Assembly: GCA_035301345.1 (NCBI GenBank)
Contig: DATGUM010000034.1
Coordinates: forward strand, 1 to 6,750
DNA: 6,750 nt
Reading direction: 5' to 3'
From: CALAMD01 sp035301345
Lineage (GTDB): Bacteria; Bacillota; Bacilli; Bacillales; Amphibacillaceae
The notes beneath the pieces are model-generated. The model was not told where the DNA came from, ran no database searches, and was given only the letters and a program-made list of their open reading frames with translations. Shown piece after piece: positions 1 to 6,694 of the stretch; positions within the stretch are counted from its first letter, which is position 1; every line of letters begins with the position of its first letter. A program made the translations under genes and the position numbers.

Positions 1-2431
1 CATCATCGGTGATTTTCGCAATTGTCGCTACTTCTTCACCTTCCTGTAAGCGAATGAGCCTCACACCTTGTGTATTACGCCCTGTTTGGGAAATACTTTC
101 TACAGGAATTCGAATTAATACACCATCAACGGTAATGAGCATAATATCTTCTTCTCCGGTAACCGCTTTGACGGCGACAACGTGCCCTGTTTCATCGGTT
201 AACTTACACGTAAATATCCCTTTTCCACCACGATTTGTTATCCGATACTGGTCTTCAGGTGTACGTTTTCCAACACCTTTATTTGTGACGTGTAGGACTT
301 GTGAGTCTTTCTCTAAAATTTCCATAGAAACAACCTCGTCATCATCACGTAAGGAAATACCTCGAACACCTGCAGCTGTACGACCCATTGAACGGACTTG
401 TTCTTCTTCAAAACGGATTAAATAACCATGTTTTGTTCCAATCATTATATGTTTATTTCCGTCAGTGAGCCTTACTGAGATGAGTTCATCATTTTCACGT
501 AATCCGACAGCGATAAGTCCGCCTTTACGTATGTTGGCAAATTGTGATAATGATGAACGTTTAGATACACCGTATTTTGTTGTGAAAAACAAGTACCAAT
601 CATCAACAAATTCATCGACTGTAATGACCGCATTTACCCATTCTCCTTTTTCTATTTGAAGGATATTAATGAGTGGAATTCCTTTAGCTGTTCGGCCAAA
701 CTCAGGTATTTCAAATCCTCGTAATCGATAAACTTTTCCTTTGTTTGTAAAGAATAAAACAGTGGAATGTGTTGATGTGGATACGAGATGTTCAACGAAA
801 TCATCTTCAGTTGTCTCCATCCCCTGAATACCACGGCCACCACGGTGTTGTGTTCGATAAGTTGATGCTGGTAATCGTTTAATATACCCCTTATGTGTAA
901 GAGTAATTACTATATTTTCTTCCGGAATTAAATCTTCATCTTCAAAAAAGTCAACGCCACCGATCACTATCTCAGTACGACGGTCATCGTTGAAGCGCTC
1001 CTTTATGTCAATGAGCTCTTCCCTAATGATCGAAAGTACTTTTTCTTCATCGGCTAAAATAGCTTTCAACTCTTTAATAAGTTCAAGTAGTTCACTATAT
1101 TCAGTTTCAATTTTATCACGTTCTAGCCCAGTTAACCGTTGGAGACGCATATCTAAAATGGCTTGCGCTTGTTTTTCTGTTAAATTAAAGCGCTCAATTA
1201 ATCCATTTCTAGCAATCTCAGCTGTTTCTGATTGTCTGATGAGCGTGATCACTTCATCAAGATGATCTAGTGCAATTCGTAATCCTTCTAAAATATGAGC
1301 TCTTGCCTCAGCACGTCGTAAATCAAATGCTGTTCGCCGTCTAATAATATCCTTTTGATGTTCTAAATAATGTTGTAAACATTCTTGAATCGTTAACACT
1401 TTAGGCTCTCCATCGACAAGTGCTAACATGTTAATTCCAAACGTCGTTTGTAAAGCCGTATATTTATATAAATTATTTAACACTATATCTGGATGAACAT
1501 CACGACGCAATTGGATGACAATACGCATTCCATTACGGTCAGATTCATCATTTAGGTCAGTAATACCATCTATTCGCTTATCACGAACAAGCTCAGCTAT
1601 TTTCTCTATAAGTTTCGCTTTATTTACTTGATAAGGTAATTCCGTCACAATGATCGTTGATGTTCCGTTACTATTTTCTTCAATGTTTACTTTTGCCCGC
1701 AGTGTAATTGACCCTCGACCTGTTTCATATGCTTTCCGAATGCCACTTCTGCCTAGGATTTTACCAGCAGTTGGGAAGTCAGGCCCAGGCAAATAATCTT
1801 CCATAATTTCCTCAACCGTAAGATCAGGATTTTTACTAAGAGCGAGAACCGCATCAATTGTCTCCCCTAAGTTATGAGGCGGAATATTTGTCGCCATTCC
1901 TACGGCAATCCCTGATGATCCATTGACAAGTAAATTAGGAAAACGGGCTGGGAAAACAACAGGCTCTCTTTCTGATCCATCATAGTTATCAATGAAATCG
2001 ATCGTATCTTTATTAATATCACGAAGTAATTCCATAGATAGCCGTGACATTTTTGCTTCAGTATAACGCATAGCTGCCGCTGAATCTCCGTCAACAGACC
2101 CAAAGTTACCGTGACCATCCACGAGTAAGTATCGGTGACTGAAATCTTGTGCCATACGAACCATCGCTTCATAAACAGCTGAGTCACCGTGTGGATGATA
2201 TTTACCGATGACTTCACCGACAATTCTTGCAGATTTCTTATACGATTTATCCGCATGCATTCCTAAATCGTTCATCGCATATAAAATCCGACGATGAACT
2301 GGTTTTAATCCATCTCGAACATCTGGAAGTGCACGGGATACAATAACACTCATTGCATAATCTAAGAATGAGGTTCTCATTTCTTCCCCAATATTTATTT
2401 CTTCAACATTAGAACGTTGTTGTTCATCCAC
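1..2431 (-). CDS. gyrA: DNA gyrase subunit A (3' end cut by window edge)
   Basis: GyrA is the DNA-cleaving subunit of type IIA topoisomerase gyrase; with GyrB (A2B2) it introduces negative supercoils using ATP. The frame is open for 810 codons to the window edge without frameshift; B. subtilis GyrA has 821 residues, so only a short tail is missing. Visible are the N-terminal motif EEMRTSFLDYAMSVIVSRAL (16-35), the winged-helix and quinolone region (GKYHPHGDSAVYEAM, 76-90) with S84 and E88 as in quinolone-sensitive relatives, and catalytic Y123 in AAAMRYTEA. The GyrA box of the C-terminal beta-pinwheel is QHRGGRG (528-534), and a later blade carries NRGGKG. The start is GTG at 2431, well placed behind GGGAGG; the nearest in-frame ATG is codon 18, inside the conserved region. 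It lies just downstream of gyrB and is probably cotranscribed with it. Confidence 0.99.
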   Translation of the reverse strand, partial: MDEQQRSNVEEINIGEEMRTSFLDYAMSVIVSRALPDVRDGLKPVHRRILYAMNDLGMHADKSYKKSARIVGEVIGKYHPHGDSAVYEAMVRMAQDFSHRYLLVDGHGNFGSVDGDSAAAMRYTEAKMSRLSMELLRDINKDTIDFIDNYDGSEREPVVFPARFPNLLVNGSSGIAVGMATNIPPHNLGETIDAVLALSKNPDLTVEEIMEDYLPGPDFPTAGKILGRSGIRKAYETGRGSITLRAKVNIEENSNGTSTIIVTELPYQVNKAKLIEKIAELVRDKRIDGITDLNDESDRNGMRIVIQLRRDVHPDIVLNNLYKYTALQTTFGINMLALVDGEPKVLTIQECLQHYLEHQKDIIRRRTAFDLRRAEARAHILEGLRIALDHLDEVITLIRQSETAEIARNGLIERFNLTEKQAQAILDMRLQRLTGLERDKIETEYSELLELIKELKAILADEEKVLSIIREELIDIKERFNDDRRTEIVIGGVDFFEDEDLIPEENIVITLTHKGYIKRLPASTYRTQHRGGRGIQGMETTEDDFVEHLVSTSTHSTVLFFTNKGKVYRLRGFEIPEFGRTAKGIPLINILQIEKGEWVNAVITVDEFVDDWYLFFTTKYGVSKRSSLSQFANIRKGGLIAVGLRENDELISVRLTDGNKHIMIGTKHGYLIRFEEEQVRSMGRTAAGVRGISLRDDDEVVSMEILEKDSQVLHVTNKGVGKRTPEDQYRITNRGGKGIFTCKLTDETGHVVAVKAVTGEEDIMLITVDGVLIRIPVESISQTGRNTQGVRLIRLQEGEEVATIAKITDD

Positions 2432-2440
2432 GAACTATTA

Positions 2441-2446
2441 CCTCCC
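2441..2446 (-). promoter_or_regulatory. gyrA ribosome binding site
   Basis: On the minus strand GGGAGG ends 9 bases before the GTG at 2431. This decides for the GTG start, because the ATG one base further on is out of frame and soon meets a stop. Confidence 0.8.
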
Positions 2447-2479
2447 GTTAGGAAAACACATTTCTTTTTAAAGATTGTA

Positions 2480-4417
2480 TTAAACATCCAAATTTTGAAC
2501 GTATTGGGCGTTATCTTCAATAAATTCTCTTCTCGGCTGTACTTTATCACCCATTAGAATGCTGAATATTTGATCAGCATCAATCGCATCTTCTAGTTTA
2601 ACTTGTAACAATGTTCTTGTTTCAGGATTCATTGTCGTTTCCCATAATTGCTCGGCATTCATTTCACCAAGTCCTTTATATCGCTGAATACCTGGACGCG
2701 GTGATTTTGGTAGTTCCGCTAATAGCTGTTCTAGTTCTTCTTCTTTATAAGTGTAATGAACAGCCCGCCCTTGCTTAACTTGATATAGAGGTGGCTGAGC
2801 TATATAAATATATCCATATTCTATTAATGGTTTCATAAATCGATAGAAAAATGTCAATAACAATGTACGAATATGTGCTCCATCAACATCGGCATCCGTC
2901 ATAATGACGACCTTATGATAACGTGCCTTTGTAATATCAAAATCTTCACCAATGCCTGTACCTAGTGCAGTGATCATGGCACGCACTTCAGCATTTGATA
3001 AAATTCGGTCTAATCGGGCTTTCTCGACGTTTAAAATTTTTCCTCGCAAAGGTAAAATTGCTTGGAAGTGACGGTCTCGTCCTTGCTTGGCTGAACCACC
3101 TGCAGAGTCACCCTCAACGATGTACAGTTCGCTAATTTCAGCATCGCGGGATGAGCAATCTGATAATTTCCCTGGTAAATTAGATACTTCTAAAGCACTT
3201 TTTCTCCGAGTTAATTCCCGTGCTTGTCTTGCAGCAATACGAGCTCTAGAAGCCATTAAACCTTTATCAACAATAGCTTTACCTATGTTTGGATTTTCGA
3301 ATAAATACTTAGAAAAAGCTTGGCTAAAGACAGAATCGGTGACTGAACGAACATCACTATTTCCGAGCTTTGTTTTTGTTTGCCCTTCAAATTGTGGGTC
3401 TGTATGTTTAACTGAAACAATAGCTGTCATGCCTTCCCTGACATCATCCCCAGTTAAATTAGGATCGTCTTCTCGGAATAAATTACTTCTTCTAGCATAA
3501 TCATTTATCACCCGAGTTAACGCTGTTCTAAAGCCAACTTCATGTGTTCCACCTTCATGAGTATGAATGTTGTTAGCAAAAGAATATAAATTACTCGCAA
3601 ATCCGTCGTTATATTGAACGGCTATTTCAACTTCAATATCATCTTCTTCACCTTCAATATAAAACGGTTCGTGCAACACATCTTTTGAACGATTCATATA
3701 TTCAACATATGAACGAATACCGCCTTCGTAATAATAATCTACAGGCTCTTTATCCGTTCGTTTATCTTCAATTGTAATTGTTAATTTTTTAGTTAAAAAG
3801 GCTAGCTCACGTAAGCGATTTGCCAAAGTATCATAATCAAATTCTGTACTTTCAGTGAAAATTTCCGGATCTGGTTTAAAGCTAACAATCGTTCCCGTTA
3901 TATCTGTTTCACCGATAACTTCTATGTCACCTTGAGCGACCCCTTGCTTAAATGCTAGGTAATGAATATGTCCATCTCGGTGAACATATACTTCTAATTT
4001 ACTTGATAACGCGTTAACGACAGCAGCACCGACACCGTGCAATCCACCTGAAACTTTATAACCGCCGCCACCAAACTTTCCACCAGCATGGAGGACTGTC
4101 ATAATTACTTCAAGCGCAGGTCTCCCTGTCTCTTCATGTGTATCAATCGGGATGCCACGTCCATTATCTTTTATTGTTATCCGATTATCTTCCTCAATAA
4201 TGACCTGAATGTGATCACAATACCCCGCAAGTGCCTCATCAATACTATTATCCGTAATTTCCCAAACGAGGTGATGTAACCCTTGGGAACTTGTTGAACC
4301 AATATACATACTTGGGCGTTTTCTAACAGCTTCAAGACCTTCAAGCACTTGGATTTGGTCTGCACTATATAATTGTTCGTTTTCGTTTTCGTTTGTTATT
4401 TTTTCTTCCATTGACAC
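2480..4417 (-). CDS. gyrB: DNA gyrase subunit B
   Basis: GyrB is the ATPase subunit of gyrase. With the chosen start it has 645 residues (B. subtilis 638). Order of domains: GHKL ATPase (about 20-230) with catalytic E53 and N57 in VWEITDNSIDEA, D84 in DNGRGIP, and the ATP-lid glycines GGLHGVG (124-130); transducer domain with the QTK loop (346-348); TOPRIM domain with E435 in VEGDSAGG and the metal-binding D508/D510/D512 in TDADVDG; and the C-terminal QRYKGLGEMN motif (578-587). Three nested starts are possible: GTG 4426, GTG 4417 and ATG 4411. I prefer 4417, because AGGTGA lies 5 bases upstream of it and the resulting MSMEEK resembles, from memory, relatives such as Virgibacillus. Two positions differ from the usual sequence: S36 in KRPSMYIG (normally G) and T55 (normally V). 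gyrA follows 48 bases after the stop. Confidence 0.98.
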   Translation of the reverse strand: MSMEEKITNENENEQLYSADQIQVLEGLEAVRKRPSMYIGSTSSQGLHHLVWEITDNSIDEALAGYCDHIQVIIEEDNRITIKDNGRGIPIDTHEETGRPALEVIMTVLHAGGKFGGGGYKVSGGLHGVGAAVVNALSSKLEVYVHRDGHIHYLAFKQGVAQGDIEVIGETDITGTIVSFKPDPEIFTESTEFDYDTLANRLRELAFLTKKLTITIEDKRTDKEPVDYYYEGGIRSYVEYMNRSKDVLHEPFYIEGEEDDIEVEIAVQYNDGFASNLYSFANNIHTHEGGTHEVGFRTALTRVINDYARRSNLFREDDPNLTGDDVREGMTAIVSVKHTDPQFEGQTKTKLGNSDVRSVTDSVFSQAFSKYLFENPNIGKAIVDKGLMASRARIAARQARELTRRKSALEVSNLPGKLSDCSSRDAEISELYIVEGDSAGGSAKQGRDRHFQAILPLRGKILNVEKARLDRILSNAEVRAMITALGTGIGEDFDITKARYHKVVIMTDADVDGAHIRTLLLTFFYRFMKPLIEYGYIYIAQPPLYQVKQGRAVHYTYKEEELEQLLAELPKSPRPGIQRYKGLGEMNAEQLWETTMNPETRTLLQVKLEDAIDADQIFSILMGDKVQPRREFIEDNAQYVQNLDV

Positions 4418-4422
4418 ATTAT

Positions 4423-4438
4423 TCACCTACATTCCTTT
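4423..4438 (-). promoter_or_regulatory. gyrB ribosome binding sites (two overlapping candidates)
   Basis: AAAGGA (4438-4433) lies 6 bases before GTG 4426, and AGGTGA (4428-4423) lies 5 bases before GTG 4417 and 11 before ATG 4411. Aligned to the 16S anti-Shine-Dalgarno sequence, AGGTGA has the best effective spacing to GTG 4417. Confidence 0.55.
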
Positions 4439-4462
4439 ACTAAAACTACTATGATCTATGAA

Positions 4463-4491
4463 AATATAATTATTTGAGGATTAAATAACAA
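4463..4491 (-). promoter_or_regulatory. Predicted sigma-A promoter of gyrB-gyrA
   Basis: On the minus strand TTGTTA (4491-4486, 4 of 6 to TTGACA) is followed after exactly 17 bases by TATATT (4468-4463, 5 of 6 to TATAAT). It lies in the gap between remB and gyrB. Transcription would start near 4456, giving a leader of about 40 bases. A separate gyrB promoter would allow gyrase to respond to supercoiling independently of recF; that regulation is inference, and no operator was seen. Confidence 0.5.
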
Positions 4492-4503
4492 TGAGGACGC
4501 TAA

Positions 4504-4785
4504 CTATTCTTCAATTTGATTGGTATATTCTTTTGCCTTCGATAACATGGCAGAAATACTTGAACGTTTTTTCAATGTATATACTGATAAAGAACTAAAG
4601 TATATCATAGGATTTGTAATCACAACTGACTTCGCATCATCCATAGGGCCTAGAACAGTTTTTCTTTTTCTTCCTTGCTCGATCATTTCCTCCATAATAG
4701 ATGACGACGTAATAACTTCATATTCAACAATGGCTATAATTTCCCGTGAGCGAATAACATTATCATTACCGATATGGATAAACAT
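4504..4785 (-). CDS. remB: Extracellular matrix regulator RemB family protein (YaaB, DUF370)
   Basis: A 93-residue protein of the DUF370 family at the conserved place between recF and gyrB. It starts MFIHIGNDNVIRSREIIAI, like B. subtilis YaaB/RemB, and has the family core KSVVIT (52-57) and IYFSSLSVYTLKKR (61-74). In B. subtilis, RemA and RemB are needed for biofilm matrix gene expression; RemA is a DNA-binding ring-forming protein, while the action of RemB is less clear. The protein here is longer than the 81 residues of B. subtilis RemB, as I recall it, with a charged tail (75-93). It has no signal peptide or membrane segment and is probably cytoplasmic. It starts at ATG behind AAGGAGG, 15 bases after the recF stop, so it is probably translated from the recF transcript. 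The family assignment is firm; a matrix-control role in this organism is inference. Confidence 0.92.
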   Translation of the reverse strand: MFIHIGNDNVIRSREIIAIVEYEVITSSSIMEEMIEQGRKRKTVLGPMDDAKSVVITNPMIYFSSLSVYTLKKRSSISAMLSKAKEYTNQIEE

Positions 4786-4792
4786 CGTATTT

Positions 4793-4799
4793 CCTCCTT
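4793..4799 (-). promoter_or_regulatory. remB ribosome binding site
   Basis: AAGGAGG lies 7 bases before the remB ATG and begins one base after the recF stop codon, which suggests translational coupling of recF and remB. Confidence 0.85.
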
Positions 4800-4800
4800 A

Positions 4801-5910
4801 TCACTCCACTGTTCCTTGGACGACACGAAAAAGTTCAGCATTTTTTAATGTTTGATGGTTGATTCCATCGACACTTGTCGTAGATACAAACGTTTGAACC
4901 TTTCCTTGAATAGTATTTAATAAATGTGACTGTCTATAATGATCAAGTTCACTTAGTACGTCATCTAGAAGTAAAATGGGATATTCGCCAATTTCGTTAT
5001 TAATAAGTTCAATCTCAGCTAATTTAATAGAGAGTGCTGTCGTTCGTTGTTGACCTTGGGACCCGTAAACATGAACATCTTTGTTATTAATATAAAATGT
5101 TAAATCATCCCGATGCGGACCGATAAGCGTTGTGCCACGATCAATCTCTCTTTTTTGAATCTCATTAAATTGATTGAAGTATATATGACTTATTTTCTCC
5201 TTATTATCGTCTTCTGATACGTCAATTGATGCATTATACTCAATATCTAGTGTTTCGAGTTGACGACTAATTTGTGAATGGATATCACGAGCCCATGAAC
5301 GCAAAAGATCTAAAAAAATAAACCGCCTTTCTAAAATCGTTGCGGCATGTTCTACTAATTGCTCGGTTAAAACTTCTAACATCGTTCGATCAACAGATTG
5401 TTGGCGTTGTAAATCTTTCAGTAAATGATTTCGTTGTCTCAACACTTTTTGATATTGACCTAAATGAAAAATATAACTTGGTTGTATTTGACCAAGTTCC
5501 ATATCAATAAAACGCCTGCGTACTTGGGGTGGTCCCTTAACAAGGGTTAAATCTTCAGGCGCAAACATGACTACATTAAAGGCCCCAATATAGTCACTTA
5601 ACCGTTGTTGTTCAAGTCGATTTAATTTTGCCTTTTTTCCTTTACGAGTAATAATAATTTCAAGAGGAATAGAACGTTTCCTTTTCATCACTCTCCCCTT
5701 AATTTTAGCAAAATCTTGTCCCCAACGAATAAGCTCCCGTTCCCGGGGAGTACGATATGACCTTGTAAGTGCTAGCACATAAATAGATTCCATTAAGTTC
5801 GTTTTACCTTGTGCATTTTCCCCAATAATGACATTCACTTTATCATCAAATGTTAAATCAGCTTGATCATAATTTCGGTAATTTCTCAAATGTAACTGTT
5901 CAATATGCAT
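4801..5910 (-). CDS. recF: DNA replication and repair protein RecF
   Basis: RecF is an SMC/ABC-type ATPase that, with RecO and RecR, helps load RecA at single-stranded gaps and stalled forks. The length, 369 residues, matches the family (B. subtilis 370). The sequence shows the N-terminus MHIEQLHLRNYRNY, Walker A GENAQGKT (30-37), the ABC signature GSQGQQR (283-289), and Walker B followed by the D-loop (ILLLDDVLSELD, D316/D317). The middle part (about 150-260) is the helical arm inserted between the ATPase halves. The ATG start has GAGGAA with 7-base spacing to the GAGG core. It lies 27 bases downstream of yaaA and 15 bases upstream of remB, in the same direction, so the three are probably one operon. 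All nucleotide-binding motifs are intact, with no sign of decay. Confidence 0.98.
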   Translation of the reverse strand: MHIEQLHLRNYRNYDQADLTFDDKVNVIIGENAQGKTNLMESIYVLALTRSYRTPRERELIRWGQDFAKIKGRVMKRKRSIPLEIIITRKGKKAKLNRLEQQRLSDYIGAFNVVMFAPEDLTLVKGPPQVRRRFIDMELGQIQPSYIFHLGQYQKVLRQRNHLLKDLQRQQSVDRTMLEVLTEQLVEHAATILERRFIFLDLLRSWARDIHSQISRQLETLDIEYNASIDVSEDDNKEKISHIYFNQFNEIQKREIDRGTTLIGPHRDDLTFYINNKDVHVYGSQGQQRTTALSIKLAEIELINNEIGEYPILLLDDVLSELDHYRQSHLLNTIQGKVQTFVSTTSVDGINHQTLKNAELFRVVQGTVE

Positions 5911-5915
5911 ACTTA

Positions 5916-5921
5916 TTCCTC
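5916..5921 (-). promoter_or_regulatory. recF ribosome binding site
   Basis: GAGGAA on the minus strand lies in the yaaA-recF gap just before the recF ATG at 5910. No second start with a comparable site is near. Confidence 0.7.
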
Positions 5922-5937
5922 ATTTTAACGTCGATAG

Positions 5938-6156
5938 TCATGGTGACTTTACTATAAACGTACCTAGTTGATCTATTTTAACAACATCATTTGGATATAG
6001 TTTTCGACCACGACGATATTCACGCTCATCGTTAACTAAGACACCGGTTTCTTGAATGTAACTTTTAATCATTCCACCTGAGTCAAAAATATTAGCCAGT
6101 TTTAAAAACTGTCCTAACGTAATATAAGTTGTTGTAATTTCAATTTCTTCAGACAA
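5938..6156 (-). CDS. yaaA: S4 domain protein YaaA
   Basis: A small S4-like RNA-binding protein (72 residues with the start chosen here; about 71 in B. subtilis) that sits between dnaN and recF in most Bacillota. Counting from the upstream ATG at 6162, the conserved parts are YITLGQFLKLA (13-23), the SGG-M-K turn (28-33), VLVNDE (41-46) and the basic RRGRKL (50-55), which in S4 folds faces RNA. The precise target is not visible in the sequence; B. subtilis YaaA has been linked to ribosome assembly, which I state from memory. Two starts are possible. ATG 6162 abuts GGTGA with no spacer. TTG 6156 lies 6 bases after it and gives MSEEIEI, a usual beginning for this family. I therefore prefer TTG, with moderate certainty. 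recF follows 27 bases after the stop. Confidence 0.93.
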   Translation of the reverse strand: MSEEIEITTTYITLGQFLKLANIFDSGGMIKSYIQETGVLVNDEREYRRGRKLYPNDVVKIDQLGTFIVKSP

Positions 6157-6162
6157 TATCAT

Positions 6163-6167
6163 TCACC
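6163..6167 (-). promoter_or_regulatory. yaaA ribosome binding site
   Basis: GGTGA touches the ATG at 6162 but has a workable 6-base spacer to the in-frame TTG at 6156. It is the only Shine-Dalgarno-like sequence near this start and favours TTG. Confidence 0.5.
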
Positions 6168-6199
6168 AAATTTCTATATGATAAGTATCAATCTGACAG

Positions 6200-6379
6200 T
6201 TTTGTGTAAAAGCCTCTCTTTTCTATTTTACTAAAGTTTTAACGTTAATGGAAGGTATTACCCCTTAATTATAAAATAAACGCTTACAAAGGGCTAAAAA
6301 TGCGTTTTTAACATAAAATTTAAGACAAAGACTTGTTTTTAATAAGAAATACTACTCATAAACAATCTTTTACACAAAA
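6200..6379. repeat. AT-rich segment bounded by exact 13-base inverted repeats
   Basis: TTTTGTGTAAAAG (6200-6212) and its exact reverse complement CTTTTACACAAAA (6367-6379) enclose 154 bases of very AT-rich, non-coding sequence. A smaller pair, AAACGC (6278-6283) and GCGTTT (6302-6307), lies inside. No target-site duplication flanks the 180 bases, so a miniature mobile element is only one reading. The arms contain TTTTACACA, one base from the DnaA box consensus TTATNCACA, so paired protein-binding sites are another. An additional TGTGTA stands at 6389-6394. Confidence 0.5.
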
Positions 6380-6435
6380 TAGATAAACTGTGTAGTAAGC
6401 GCTATGTTGTTTTTCCGCGGGCAACGCCTTAGCTA

Positions 6436-6467
6436 ATTTAATAATTTTTTACCAAAACTTATTAAAT
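6436..6467. repeat. AT-only hairpin inside the composite repeat
   Basis: ATTTAATAA (6436-6444) and TTATTAAAT (6459-6467) are perfect inverted repeats. TTTT (6445-6448) and AAAA (6454-6457) extend the stem past a single unpaired C. With no GC base pairs it is not a typical Rho-independent terminator. Confidence 0.5.
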
Positions 6468-6472
6468 GGATC

Positions 6473-6588
6473 TCGACGCATAGGACGTGCTAGTGTCGAT
6501 GACATCACAGGACAAGGAAAGCTACGACAGCAATGCATCGTAAGAGAAAAAGTGCTGTTCTTTTTCGATTCGTGACGTTTTCATCGAC
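6473..6588. repeat. Structured block within the composite repeat
   Basis: The block contains related direct motifs, TCGACGCATAGGAC (6473-6486) and TCGATGACATCACAGGAC (6496-6513). An 8-base inverted pair, GTCGATGA (6495-6502) and TCATCGAC (6581-6588), and a 7-base-pair hairpin, GAAAAAG (6546-6552) with CTTTTTC (6560-6566), are also present. It reads as a repeat of its own kind rather than degraded coding sequence. I have the impression that similar blocks recur in Bacillaceae intergenic regions, which is unverified. Confidence 0.45.
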
Positions 6589-6694
6589 TCGGCTGTTGCT
6601 TTTCCCACTGGAGTCAACGGTCCTCCGCTTCAAACAATTATCACGAATGTAGTTATACAACTTTATTCAATTGCGATAGAATAAATTTCTACCT

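Larger units (their letters stand above)
6397..6630 (-). repeat. Composite interspersed repeat, Bacillaceae-type
   Basis: Read on the minus strand, the element starts AAGCGGAGGA, continues GACTCCAGTGGGA and AGCAACAGCCGAG, and ends CTAAGGCGTTGCCCGCGG ... AGCGCTT. Its outermost bases are inverted (AAGCG at 6397-6401, CGCTT at 6626-6630), and subterminal arms also pair (GCAACGCC at 6421-6428 with GGCTGTTGC at 6591-6599). From memory this matches a GC-richer intergenic repeat common in Bacillaceae, with its 5' part near 6600-6630 and its 3' part near 6397-6432; I could not confirm this by search. Between the two ends lies a different block (about 6433-6587). No coding sequence is present, so it would be non-autonomous. 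Confidence 0.6.

Noticed and set aside
9..425. Plus-strand open frame of 138 codons
   Set aside because: It lies entirely antisense to gyrA, is serine/threonine-rich as expected of an antisense shadow, and has no family resemblance.
990..1265. Plus-strand open frame of 91 codons rich in serine
   Set aside because: It is antisense to the gyrA coiled-coil region; the composition follows from the complementary codons.
1900..2256. Minus-strand open frame of 118 codons in a different frame from gyrA
   Set aside because: It overlaps the conserved quinolone region and catalytic core of gyrA, whose own frame is uninterrupted.
3087..3500. Plus-strand open frame of 137 codons
   Set aside because: It is antisense to the TOPRIM and transducer parts of gyrB, with no plausible ribosome binding site or domain.
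4520..4855. Plus-strand open frame of 111 codons across remB and the recF end
   Set aside because: It is antisense to two genes with clear family matches; no independent support.
6268..6273. TATAAT on the minus strand as a yaaA promoter -10 element
   Set aside because: The hexamer is perfect, but the sequence 15-19 bases upstream (around TTAGCCCT) has no -35 resemblance, and such hexamers are expected by chance in AT-rich DNA.
6278..6307. AAACGC/GCGTTT inverted repeat as a terminator of an upstream gene
   Set aside because: The stem is only 6 base pairs with an 18-base loop, and the T-rich tail is interrupted, so it is too weak to call a terminator.
6546..6566. GAAAAAG/CTTTTTC hairpin as a Rho-independent terminator
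   Set aside because: The stem has little GC and no proper T-run follows it on either strand; it is better seen as part of the repeat block.
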